Assembly (NCBI GenBank): GCA_963932465.1
Contig: OZ010792.1
Coordinates: 284,625,836 to 284,689,835 of the forward strand
Length of the DNA stretch: 64,000 bases
Direction: 5' to 3'
DNA from: Maratus speciosus
Lineage: Eukaryota > Arthropoda > Arachnida > Araneae > Salticidae
In this document: piece by piece, positions 32,835 through 43,284 of the stretch
Position numbering within the stretch: the first letter of the stretch is position 1
Layout: the number at the start of each line of letters is the position of its first letter
Made by a program: the position numbers and the translations under genes
The notes under the pieces: model-generated
What the model was told of the DNA's origin: nothing
The model's database searches: none
What the model saw: the letters and a program-made list of their open reading frames with translations, nothing else

Positions 32835-34100
32835 AGGTACTTGTACCCAATATGGACAGTGCTCTCAATATGGACACCCCTAATATCTTTAAAATTAACA
32901 ATTTTGGTCGAGAGATGGCGCTACATGTCCGTGAAGAAAAGCAGTTGAAAAGATAATTAAGCCTGGAAAGTACAAAAAAAAAAAAAAACGCGCTGTTCGC
33001 CATTTGGGAAGGAAACTTGTTGTTTTGTGGTGTGCTGATCTTAATTACAGGTAAGTTTAAATTCTTATTAGGTATGGTAAAATTACTTTAAATATTGAAA
33101 AGTGGGATGTTTTAGAAAGCTGATAAAACATATTTCCGATTGCTATTGCATATATTGCTTAAAAATGTTTTCTTTGTTTATTTATTACAAGATTTAGTAA
33201 AACTATGCCATATTCCCAATATGGACATCTTATGTCCACATTGGAAATAGAGCAAGTAAATCTTCAGATTCACAAATTTGTAAAATATCGGTTTAATGTC
33301 ATCTGAACAATCCTCCAAGAAAAAAATCCTCCAAAAAGCCCTTGCAGAAAAATAAAAAGAAGCCTCCCCTTAGTAAGGTACCTGTTGGCGAAATCGCAGT
33401 ACAAGCGGTATGACTTCTTCAACAAAGGAGAGCTGGTACTGCTTCTTATGCAGTATTGATGCTGTTGCAGACATGCGGCTAGGCATCACATGCGGCAGAT
33501 ATGTCCATGAGGACTGTGTGGGACTTACCGCCCATGATGAAGAAGCTTTTATTTGTCCATCCTGTGAGGACTGAGTAATAACAGATGTAAATTCTGCAGA
33601 CAGATGCAATAAAGCTAAGCAAAACCGACTATATTATTTCATAATATTTTGTAGTAACTGAGGTGCTTTGCATGGGTATTCGAAGAGCCACAACCGAAAA
33701 TGACTCCCCCTTCTAAAGTGCTTGTTCTGAAGATATTTACTGTGCCCCCTTCCCCGCCATACTTTAAGATATATTTCTTTTATACCCTCTCCTCTAAAAT
33801 CCCTTGGAAGAGTGGCTCGTCCATACACCCTGTGTAGTAGGTCAATAAGGAGACACCTGTCCCTAATATGGACATGCATGTCCATAATAGGGACACGCGG
33901 TTCCTTATATGGGCACTTGTAAACATTTTTTTGTTTTTATCATTAAAATTAAACCAGAATAATTACAAGGTCGCTAATTTTAATAATGATAGTCAACAGT
34001 CCAGGGATAGTGGTCATATATTTTTGGAGTTCTATGACGTGTACACGGGGGTGAAAAAAATCAATTTTTTTTAGGGTGTCCATATTGTGTACAGGTACCT
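32835..34100 (+). mobile_element. pogo-like element with repeated AATATGGACA motif and a PHD-finger relic
   Basis: AGGTACTTGTACCCAATATGG at the left and the complement of the right end, AGGTACCTGTACACAATATG, are inverted repeats flanked by TA (32833-32834 and 34101-34102). The motif CAATATGGACA is duplicated within the left end (32848 and 32869). It recurs at about 33219, 33861 and, inverted, at 33233, 33878 and 34077. A coding relic (33434-33574) encodes a C-terminal PHD finger of the kind attached to arthropod pogo/Tigger-type transposases. Length 1266 bp; the DDE domain has been lost. Confidence 0.83.
33434..33574 (+). pseudogene. C-terminal PHD zinc finger of a pogo/Tigger-type transposase
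   Basis: The frame reads WYCFLCSIDAVADM, then LGITCGRYVHEDCVGL, then EAFICPSCED and a stop. The order is C-x2-C, then a lone Cys, H-x2-C and C-x2-C, with a Trp at the start and a CVGL/CAGL-type motif. One expected Cys between the lone Cys and the His is replaced (TCGRY), so the Cys4-His-Cys3 set is incomplete as read. PHD fingers normally bind histone H3 tails; here it is presumed to have been a C-terminal module of the transposase. Translation upstream is open back to a TAA at 33374 but is not recognisable. Weak reading-frame length means the call rests on the cysteine pattern and its place inside a pogo-like element. Confidence 0.7.
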
Positions 34101-34223
34101 TAGTTAATGTCGTACTTATACTTAGCTTAGTGGATCGTACACGCATAGATACACACATGCATCAGAAATAGGTGTAAAAACAGCGAAAACGAATTCAGAT
34201 AATCTCAAAATGTAAAAGAAATG

Positions 34224-35446
34224 CACTGTTAAAAATTTCTGTAAAATCACATTAAAAAAATCGAGACTCTCTGTAAATTTACACTAGTTCTTGGTTAAAT
34301 GCATTCAATCGAGTTTCTCGGTCAAGACTTACTGTAAATTTACACCAGTTCTCGGTTAAATGCGTTCGATTGAGTTTATCGGTCATCGATTTACAGACAT
34401 TTCCCTATCTTGTATCTAATTCCCTGTAGGGATTTCCATGTTTTTATTTAAAAATATTTTCAGCTTTGTTAAAACTTGTAATTCAAATACACACGTTTAA
34501 AATTCTTTTATAATTTTATTAGAATTATTTTTAAAAAATTTAGTTTCAATTTTTTTATTTATTTTTTTATTCATTTAGTTAGTTAGAATCATAATACATT
34601 TAAATACATTGCTTTTATAAGAATTGTGATATAACCTTAAAAGTAATTTTGGTTAATTTATCTAATGTTTTTGTAAATATTTTACAAAAAATGTTATAAT
34701 TACCAATATATTTAACCAGTTTTATTGAAAAAATACACCTAAATTTCACATTATTATTATTTAAAAATTCCAGTATATCTTCAGATATTAAAGAAGATAA
34801 TTATTGAGAAGAAGCAATTTTTTGATAAATAATTCCGTAAATAAAGGATAAAAAAATTAAATTTTATTTAAAAAAATAATAGGTATTATGTTTCGGTCCA
34901 AACGAAATTAAAATAAACCGTTTAAGAAATACGAATATATTTGAAGCGAAATCTTTGAAAAGCACAAGTACAATAGATTTCCCCCGCTTTATTATAAAGG
35001 ACATCCTTTATAAACCACAGTAACAGCTCCTATGGCGCAGTCAGTAAGATGTTTTTCTCCTGCCCAGAGGTCTCGGTTCAAACCCCAGGCCGGCCAGAAG
35101 GAAGTTGTGTAAAAAAATTAAATGGCACAGCTGTTCAAATTTGGTTGAATAACTCTGATACTTCGAAATTCTAAAATTCGCTGATTTCAAAAGCTAAGTT
35201 AAGTTATTTTAATTAAAAAAATAAATTGATTTACAGAGTCTTGCGTATTTTTAATAATGTTAATTTACAGATTCTTGTGTATTTTTAACGATGTTAATTT
35301 ACAGAGTCTTGTGTAAATTTACCAAATAACTTCTCTTTTATTTAACAGAATCACTGTTTTTCTAATCTCTGTAATTTTACATAAGACTTAAGATAATGGA
35401 TTACCCGTAGATTCTCTGTAATTTCACAGGAAAATTTTTAACAGTG
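34224..35446. mobile_element. Element with CACTGTTAAAAATTT termini
   Basis: The left end CACTGTTAAAAATTTCTGT pairs with the complement of the right end CACTGTTAAAAATTTTCCTG. Near each end are repeated TCTGTAAATTTACAC or CTCTGTAATTTTACA motifs (34270, 34330, 35230, 35300, 35365, 35415). The CACTGT start is shared with the MITE at 28061. No transposase was seen. A tRNA-like segment lies at 35026-35096. Confidence 0.75.
35026..35096 (+). mobile_element. tRNA-derived SINE-like segment
   Basis: TATGGCGCAGTCAGTAAGATG resembles a tRNA A box and GGTTCAAACCCC at 35075-35086 is a near-consensus B box, spaced as in tRNA-type Pol III promoters. The acceptor ends (GCTCCTA and GGCCGGC) do not pair, so it is not a tRNA gene. 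The following 100 bases could be its body, but no second copy is seen in the window. Confidence 0.55.
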
Positions 35447-35449
35447 TGA

Positions 35450-35783
35450 AAAGTTGTGGAAAAAATATATCCCCATGCCACAAATCCCTCTGACATAAAG
35501 CATCGTATAAGAATGTGATTGCTATCAGTCAACTAGTAATAACATCTAATAGTTAATGCTGCACTTAAATTTTTCTTACGGGGTCTTCTACATATAGAAA
35601 TTGTAACAAATTTTTAATACCTAAATTCGATATCATGTTTGGATTCTTCGGTGCATTTAGGGTAGGAGACTTTGTTATTATATATAAATATAAATAACAA
35701 TATAAATAAATATATATATATACTTTATTATTTTAGGATAGCAAACTTGAAGTCATACTGTCAAGTAATTTAGGAATAATCGA
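35450..35783. other. AT-rich spacer
   Basis: A short TATATAAATA-rich microsatellite is at 35675-35725; nothing else is recognised. Confidence 0.6.
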
Positions 35784-37093
35784 CCGTCAACTGAGGTAAG
35801 TATGGCCCATTAAGATAAGTTTGGCCGAAGAAAGGGAAAAGAATAAATCTGCTAAATTTTCTACATCTCTTGAGTTATCGACGAAGTTTTGGTCTTAAAA
35901 TATAGGTGGTAGCATTATCTTAGGCAGGCAACTCATTGTAAGTAATTCGTCAAGTTTCCACCGTGGCAGCACCAGCGAAGTAAAAACGTATGAAAACGAT
36001 GACAATTTAGCTCTTATAACTTTTGTCTGTCACGCTGTTAATTAATTCATTTGGACCTTGGTAAGTACGTATTATTGTAACCTCATTAGTGTTGATCAAG
36101 GCCTAATGTAGGATTATGCGTTGTCTTGCCAGATATAAGAAAGAAAAGCGTTTTTAAATGTTGGGTTAAGTTTGGCCCAATGAATTATCATTTAAATTTG
36201 TGTGTATACTTCCTGTCAATGCGTAAAAATGTTATATTTCAAGAGGAGCTTTTCTTATTTTGTTGAATTTAAAAATTTATGTTTTTGAGGTAATGTTTTT
36301 GTTTATTTTCGGTAAACTAACAAAAATAGACATTTTCACTTATGCAAACAATAATTTTGCTGAAAATTCATCCAGTGTATTTGAACCAAACAAAAAAGTT
36401 ATTGACAAAAATGACTGTATAGATGAAAATTTTGTACGTGTGCTGTTTAATGGCAATATTTATTCCGGAAGGACTACTTTGAAATCAAAGTAGGGTTGTG
36501 TTGTTGACTGCATGGAAAGGAAGTTAAAATGTTGGCATTGGCCACAGCGACCGAACTCGATGGTGTAATCAGTGGAACGATATTGTTGCAAAAATTAGTC
36601 CACGTAAACTTCTGTCTAAGAAACCAGTATTCAGTCCCGCAGACCTGGACAATCCACGTTAAGCAATATTTATGAATTTTGTAATAATTTGTTATTAAAA
36701 TTTATATCAATTTCCTGTCTTTTTACATGTTTACACTTTTTACCCTAACTTCCCCGTCTTTTTGTATAAGGTAACATTGGTACACATCGTGTTGTAGACC
36801 CTATACCATTCGTTTTAACACAAGGACCAATGTTAACCCAATTCAATGTAAAATTGGTCCAAAACTTTCAAAATCACTTTTTGGTAAAAATAAAAGTAAA
36901 AACAAAAATAAAAAAATAAAATTAACAATAAACAAAATAATTTCAACAAATAAATGATAATGGTGTGGTTCCATATATTCTTAGCCAACAAAAAATTAAC
37001 ATGATATTCATTGTTTAAATAAAATAAGAGAATACACCTGCTGAATATGCCATGAAACAGAGAAATTTGGGTCAAAGTTTTCCCGGTTGACGG
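35784..37093 (+). mobile_element. pogo-like element with repeated AAGTNTGGCCCA motif
   Basis: CCGTCAACTGAGGTAAGTATGG at the left matches the complement of the right end CCGTCAACCGGGAAAACTTTG. TA follows the right end (37094-37095); on the left the corresponding bases are GA. The motif AAGTATGGCCCA/AAGTTTGGCC is duplicated within the left end (35796, 35817). It recurs at 36168 (AAGTTTGGCCCA). A C-terminal coding relic is at 36350-36662. Total 1310 bp, similar to the elements at 32835 and 17929. Confidence 0.75.
36350..36662 (+). pseudogene. C-terminal domain relic of a pogo/Tigger-type transposase
   Basis: With a stop at 36491-36493 and two frameshifts, the plus strand reads NFVRVLFNGNIYSGRTTLKS, then CVVDCMERKLKCWHWPQ, then NDIVAKISPRKLLSKKPVFS and PADLDNPR, ending at TAA (36660-36662). 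The V.F....Y.G....V..M.....WP.....I...I..P......F pattern is the small beta-rich C-terminal module found after the DDE domain in many arthropod pogo/Tigger-type proteins. Homology is by pattern recognition only. The DDE core is missing from the element. Confidence 0.6.
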
Positions 37094-37098
37094 TATGT

Positions 37099-38343
37099 TT
37101 GAAGTTGTGAACTCCTAATGTTAAATTCATTTTTATTGTTGCAAAACAAATTGCAATCGGGTAGGTCTATAAGCAGCATAACTTAAAATCCACTTGTCGA
37201 AATAAAAAATATTGAGGAAATTGCATATTTGAAGCTTTTACAAATTGATTACTGTAAAAAAAAATCCACATGATACAAGTAATATTTCTTTCGAAAATTA
37301 ATTTCGGAGGCATATACTTTTTGAAAACATTTTTCGAAAAAAAAAAGACATAAAAATAAAAAAAAAATTATTTCAAACATATATTTTTTGAAATTACTTT
37401 TCGAAAACAATATGAGCTGTAACCTATGCATTTTTCAACAGAAATCGACTTCCAGAAGCTTCAAGTATGTAAAATTCAAAGTTATAGTTCTTTCTGCTTA
37501 TTAATTTTGAGTTATGCTTAAGGGGTCTTGTACCTTTTAAACGCGTCGAAAATTAACGAAAAACTTCAAAGTTTGAATTAGTCTATCTTCAAAGCCTTTT
37601 TATGCATAAAGATGAAATTTTGGATATTGATTAAACAGATTGTACTTTGTAATATGCTACCATTAGAAATTTATTAAACCTTTACAGAGTTTGTACATTG
37701 TTGAAATCAAAATGGCTCTTTTTTTTACCTCATAAATCATTGCGCGCATGATATCTTGAGAAAGTATGTATGGATTCGCATGAAATTCGGTAAAGATACT
37801 AAGTATATATGTGTGTTTAAAATGATCTACTCTTAGGCTAAAATTATTTCATTAACTATATAAAAAAATATATTTTCGTAAACAAAAATAAAAAATTTCT
37901 ATTTTAAATGAATAAAAATAGTCACGACTAAAAATATTACCATTGTAAATACTTAAAAGTAGATCATTTTAAACACACATATTTGTTTAGTATATTTACC
38001 AAATTGCATGATAATCCATACGTACTTTCTCTAGATATCATGCGCGCAATGACTTATGTGGTAAAAAAAAGAGCTATTTTGATTTCAACAATACACAAAT
38101 TCTGTAAAGGTTTAATAAATTTCTGCTGGCAGTATATTACAAAGCACAATCTGTTTAATCAATATCCAAAATTTCATGTTTATACATAGAAAAGTTTTGA
38201 AGATAAGACTAATTCAAACTTTGAAGTTTTTCGTTAATTTTCGAAGCGTTTAAAAGGTACAAGACCCCTTAAGAAAACTAGACGCATTGCAATGTGTTTT
38301 GCAACGATTAAAAATGAATCTAACAGTAAGAGTTCCAAACTTT
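37099..38343. mobile_element. Large palindromic element, arms of ~320 bp or more
   Basis: From GCTTAAGGGGTCTTGTACC (37514) the left arm runs to about 37855 and is mirrored from about 37940 to GGTACAAGACCCCTTAAG (38256). Examples are GATATTGATTAAACAGATTG with CAATCTGTTTAATCAATATC, and TTGCGCGCATGATATCT with AGATATCATGCGCGCAA. Outer traces (GTTGTGAACTCCTAATGTT at 37103 and the mirrored AACAGTAAGAGTTCCAAAC at 38322) suggest the original ends. The left arm holds about 300 extra bases (37180-37440) with no partner. The 68-codon frame at 37983-38189 lies in the right arm and is not a gene. Confidence 0.82.
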
Positions 38344-38345
38344 AA

Positions 38346-38924
38346 ATTTGCATAATTCCTAAATTATTTGACTGAATGACTTCCCGTTTGGTCCTAATCT
38401 ACAATTCAGAAACCAAATGAGATGTGAAAATTACGTGTTAGCATTAAAAATTATAAAGTTTGTTACAATTTTTACATTTAAAGACACCCTAAGCAAAAAT
38501 AAGTGCACCATTAATTAGAAGACGCTATTTGCATTCAATTGGTACCAATACGAGGATTTATGGAACAGTTAGTTCGGGATGATCGCTTTTTGCCCAGGAT
38601 TGTAGATAGTTTTTTTTCACAGGAATAGGTCAAACAATTTAAAATATGATTGTCATTATACGCCAAAATGAGAGATATTGACAACAATGAGATTTAAAGG
38701 GAATGGGGATAGCAATAACGGGGTGCCAAAATCCGTTCAAACCAAAATACACCAAAACAAATAAATTTTACCATAATCATCAATATTACCAACAAAGCAC
38801 ACGCATATACATATATGTATGTGTGCATCTTACAGCAATTTTATTACATCTTTCATTGTTTTTTGAGTCTATATATTTTCTTACATCAATTTTATTATCT
38901 GTTCCATTATTTTCTGACTCTATA
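38346..38924. other. AT-rich sequence with no recognised feature
   Basis: The 83-codon frame at 38703-38954 shows no motif. A small internal duplication (CAATTTTATTACATC / CAATTTTATTATCTG with CTATATA) lies at 38835-38930. Confidence 0.55.
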
Positions 38925-39350
38925 TACTTTTTAGTCTCCGTAATTTTTCTTTAGCAAATCCCTTCTTAGAATTTTATCATCATATTTGTTTATTCCAATC
39001 CCGTAAAAATCTTTTTCCCTCCAAGGTGAATAACGTATATTTCCAGAAATCCTCTAGAGACTCAAAATTTTCCTTAATGTAAACCCATCATTGCACTGAT
39101 AATAAATAAAACAAATTTACTTATATTCATTATGCACGTACTTATATTGAGTGTTTATATTTAACCATATTAATTGGATTAATGGGTTCACTTTAATTGA
39201 AACGATGTGTGAAAAGTAACTTATAAGTAGTTAAATTATTTGTGAGCCAACAAATACTGTAAAAAGTGAAATATTACAAAATAAAAGGTGGAATTGGATT
39301 GTACTACATTATAATAAACTAAATAAAAGGGAGAAGATGAGCAAAAAACA
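38925..39350 (+). repeat. Old dispersed repeat, copy 1
   Basis: Landmarks TTTGTTTATTCCA, AATCCTCTAGAGACTCAAAAT, CTTATATTG, CACTTTAATTGAAACGATGTG, GTGAAAAGTAACTTATAAGTAG and AACTAAATAAAAGGGAGAAG recur in the same order at 44925 and 48660. Similarity is partial, so the copies are ancient. Confidence 0.7.
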
Positions 39351-39670
39351 AAATTTAAAAAATAAGGTATTGAAAAAGTAAATTTATATTATGAGTAATA
39401 TTATGAATTACATGCGTACAGCTTGCACAGGCAGATACGTGACGTAATCGTGTCCTAAAAAAGAACTGATGAAATTTCAAATTTTCTCATTCAATAATAT
39501 AACAAATATACAAATGAAACATGTGTAGTGATTATAAGTTAACTGGTAATTTTTGTGAATAGTAAGTAAAAATTTAGTTTAAAATTTAAGTTTAAATCTT
39601 GAGCACGATTTTGTTTTTTCGATTTCAGCGTAGCTGAACAAAATTCAGTGAAACAGAATAAAGCGTATTA

Positions 39671-40401
39671 CAATAGAGCGCCGATTATCGGAACTCCAAT
39701 TAACCGAACTTCCAATTATCCGAACAGTCTATAGCTCTCTCTTTTTTTTAATCGAACCTCCAGTTATCCAAACAGCCTATTTCTCCCAAAATTTTTCCTA
39801 ACCGAACTCCCAATTATCCATTGATTTGGAATAAAATTTTAAATAAAGAAAAAACTGATAGTGGACCAGACAATGTGGAATGTAAAACAATAAAGGAGAT
39901 AGGAAGAATCCTAAGCTATGAAGAAAATGAAATTAACGAGTGGTTAAATAGTGAAGTGCATGACCCTGTATATCAGATTTTAAATGATGAGATTAATGAT
40001 GAAAAAGAAAATGAAAAAAATGAGAACGAATGCTCTGAAAATAACCCAGGTCCATCACATAACGAAACCTTTGAGTGCTTGAAAAGAGCTATGAAAAGGC
40101 TCGAACAGTAGAAGAACGTTGATCCTATTCAACTAACGCATTTAAGAAGAATTGGAGATATAACAGCAGTGAAAAAAATGTGTTCGTTGAAGCAAGCAAC
40201 AATCAAAAGCTTTTTTGCTTGATAAAAATGTAAACAAAAAGAAAAAAAAAATAAAAAAAACAAAAAACAAAAAATTAAACATGCCAGCACTAACTGGTGC
40301 TGCCCAGTTCTAAGCTTAGCTAACGTCTGTAGGTTTTAGTATAGTCAGAAACATCCCTTAAATTGTCTGTCCATTTATCCGAACTTTTGCTTATTCGAAC
40401 T
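39671..40401 (+). mobile_element. Internally deleted Tigger element
   Basis: The left end AATAGAGCGCCGATTATCGG is followed by repeats of CCGAACTCCCAATTATCC (39689-39820). The right end holds CCATTTATCCGAAC and TTATTCGAAC. Such ATTATCCGAAC ends are typical of Tigger elements. Between them lies only the transposase C-terminal region. Exact ends and target duplication are unclear. Confidence 0.78.
39821..40222 (+). pseudogene. Tigger transposase, post-catalytic C-terminal region
   Basis: The frame runs from IWNKILNKEKTD through IGRILSYEENEINEWLNSEV, DPVYQILNDEI, an acidic stretch and SHNETFECLKRAMKRLEQ to a TAG at 40109-40111. It then continues in frame as HLRRIGDITAVKK and ATIKSFFA to TGA at 40222. 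EWLN...D..YQIL.DEI, the acidic block, the SH.E....L..A..... helix and the terminal KQ..I..FF motif are the usual order after the Tigger DDE domain. The DNA-binding and catalytic domains are deleted. No methionine start exists because the deletion joint lies at about 39820. Confidence 0.85.
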
Positions 40402-40857
40402 AGTGTCAGTCCCAACTTCTTCGGATCATCGGCGCCGTCGGGATATAACGTCGGGACCACTCGAAGCTCACTGGCGGTTCGTCTATGTAACTTTGCTTAT
40501 AAATCTTCGTGTTCGATGTCCACGCAGTAAAGACAAGATAGAGAAGAGACTTTTGGGGACTTGGTATTATCCTTTTATTACATTGTGATCTTTTTCTGAA
40601 ACAAGGTACAGCCAGATTGAGAGTTCATAGCGTACCAAAGTCAAGCCGAGCAGCACAGGTTAATTTAAAAAATCATCCTTGTAAAAACGCCCCCCCCCCA
40701 AAAAAAAAAAAAAAAACAAAAAAAAAAAACTTGAAACTTAGCTTTACCATTAGAAAAAGAATTTAGAAAATTTGAATATTAAGTTTAAAACATGATTTAA
40801 TTTTTATCCTTTCATCTATAATGTTACATAAGTACTTATAATACCACTTTAATGACG
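40402..40857. other. Unassigned sequence
   Basis: GC-richer bases at 40410-40460 (CATCGGCGCCGTCGGGATAT) fade into AT-rich DNA; a poly-C/poly-A stretch is at 40690-40730. No gene is recognised. Confidence 0.5.
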
Positions 40858-41104
40858 TACAGTCATGGAAAAAAAAAAGTAAACACCCCCTACTACAGGG
40901 TTGGCAGGTTTTTGACACGTGTCAGTTTTTGACGGTTTAAACTGTGGTTTAAACCGTCATGTCAAAAACCGCTTGTCAAAAACCTCGTCAAAAACCTCAA
41001 ATACTACAGTGATCTGTAAAATTTCACATTAAATGTCACACATTAGATGTAATATTTAAAATTCACTATTACTGTAATTAGTATATAGTATTAGTAATAA
41101 TTAC

Positions 41105-41300
41105 AGGGTTGGCAGGTTTTTGACATGTGTCAGTTTATGTCGGGTTTAAACCATAGTTTAAACCTTCATGTCAAAAACCTCAAATACTAAATTGATCTGT
41201 AAAAATTCAAATTAAATGTCACACATCACAACATTACATGTAATACTTTAAATTCACTCTTACTGTATATTAGTAATTAGTACATAGTAAAGTATTATTG
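41105..41300 (+). repeat. Tandem duplicate of the hAT left end
   Basis: A second CAGGGTTGGCAGGTTTTTGAC starts 209 bases after the first. The following 190 bases (GTTTAAACCATAGTTTAAAC, ATGTCAAAAACCTCAAATAC, GATCTGTAAAA, AAATGTCACACAT) repeat 40896-41100 with modest divergence. The duplication gives the element two nested left termini. Confidence 0.85.
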
Positions 41301-41976
41301 TTAAGTACAACTTTTTAAACAGGGTAAAATTTTTAAATTTTTTTTGTAAAATTGTGTTTTTCTAAAAAGTAGACATTAAGCTCACCTGAGCTGTACATTT
41401 TTTCTCTTACTTAAAATCATTTTAACTTCTCTTACTTTTGAGAGCTTAAAGCATTAGCTAGCTTTTTTTATGGGAAAAAAAAACTTAGAAAAGTGCAGAT
41501 TTTTTTGTATATATAACAAGGTAATATGCATCGATGTTATTCTAGTCTAGGCAATAACCATTCCATTCAAAATTGAAATTGGATTATTAATTTTAAACAT
41601 TTACAAAATAAGAGAAGAAATTAAAAAAAAAAAAAGCTTAAAGTCAAAATCTTTTTAAAACATGCTTTCTTTCAATATATAAAAATGTTTTCGATTTTAA
41701 AACTGAACAAAATTGGCCAATCATCTAAAAGGAAATTCCTTTAAGCCCATATTGTAAAAGTGCATAATAGAAGGGATCAAATCATGAAACCATACCATTG
41801 TTTGGCTTATACTTTGCATCCTAACCATCAGGAGCAAGGGTTGACTGCTGTATCAGTTGATTCAGCTCGCACTTGAGCTACAGAGAAAATTTATGGATCC
41901 TTACCCATACTGATTGTGTATGAAGCTAAAGAATCCCCTTTCCCGTCTTCTTATTTCAGTGCTATAGAGAGAACTC

Positions 41977-43284
41977 CAGGGTTGCAAAAAAGCCGGCTAA
42001 AATTAAAAAAAGCCACGCCGGTGGCTTTTATTGGTTTTAACCGGCTTTTTTTGGCCAAAATTGGCCTTTTTTGGCCAAAATTGGCTTTTATACAGTAAAG
42101 CATTTTAATTATAAATGACACATTTTTATGTGTTTTTTACTTAGTTTTAAAGGCATTTAATTGAGATAGAAATCAATATAACCCAATTTTTGCATATAAT
42201 GAAGACATTAATATTGGAATAAAAGGCCTTACCAATTGCTTTCTCTGGTTTACACTGACTTAACACCCTTTTTTTTTTCATTTTTACTGCTTTATATAAT
42301 TAAAAAGGACAATGGTTGCTTAGTTATATATTTTATTAACTAATTTTAAGGGATATTAATATACAAGTCTTATTTTATTTCTCATAAACATTTATTTAAA
42401 TATTTAAAATCACACAAAGTCATTTAATAAAAACACCATTTCTCTATACTCAAACAGTATTATGAATAACATATGCATTAATTTATGCAGAATATGCACT
42501 ATTTTAAATAGCAACTAGCTTTTCAAAATTCTAATTCAACAAGTTTTATGTGGAGAATTTTTTTAATTCTCTTTATTTTATGCACACTTACATGTACTAA
42601 GATTTCCTCAATATTATATTCTCCCTAATTTCTCTTTCAACATTGTTCATTCTAAGATTTTAATCTGTCCGTATGGACATATCTGGAATAAGTTACATAA
42701 CAGCTTAGTAGCAGAAAAACCTTTTACTATATCATTTTTATAAATTAGAATATCAATTGCTTATTACTGGATGTTTGTTCTCAAGTATTATATAAGATAA
42801 TTTCAGTTATTAAATACATGTATACTATTTAGTTTTAGTCAATTTTAAAAGTATATCACTATGTAAGAATGTTTCTATTTTGATGTGTGATATTTTCTTA
42901 TTCTTTCATATAATCTTTAAAATGTGTGGTATGTGTAGAACTATGATAAGGAATTCCAAACCAATACTTTGGAGTCTAATTTAATGTATTCATCTGAATA
43001 TTTATAATTTTTTTTCTGACATAATACCTCCACAGTTGCATTCTAGCAGTTATAAGGACTTATTTATTTGACAAAATTTAATAGAAATTTATATTTTTTT
43101 AGTAGAAAATATTTATAAGTGTATTAAAAATAAATTAATGGAAATTTTATATGAATTATCTATAAACCACCTTTTTGAAAAATAAAAGCCGGCTTTTTTT
43201 AATTAAAGCCGGTTTTTTTTAGGTGGCTAAAACCAAAAAAAGCCGGCCTGCTTTTTTTGGCCTGGCTAAAAGCCGGCAACTCTG
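41977..43284. mobile_element. hAT-type MITE inserted in the hAT-like element (third level)
   Basis: CAGGGTTGCAAAAAAGCCGG at the left pairs with GCCGGCAACTCTG at the right. Subterminal AAAAAAGCCGGC repeats lie in both arms (43188-43275). The 8-bp flanks GAGAACTC (41969-41976) and GAGGACTC (43285-43292) differ at one base and are read as the hAT target duplication. The 1.3-kb interior is AT-rich and non-coding. Confidence 0.9.

Noticed and set aside
33370..33609. 79-codon minus-strand frame
   Set aside because: It is antisense to the PHD-finger reading on the plus strand, which shows the conserved Cys/His pattern.
36833..37075. 80-codon minus-strand frame rich in L, F and Y
   Set aside because: Composition is that of AT-rich non-coding DNA and it lies antisense in the right end of the 35784 element.
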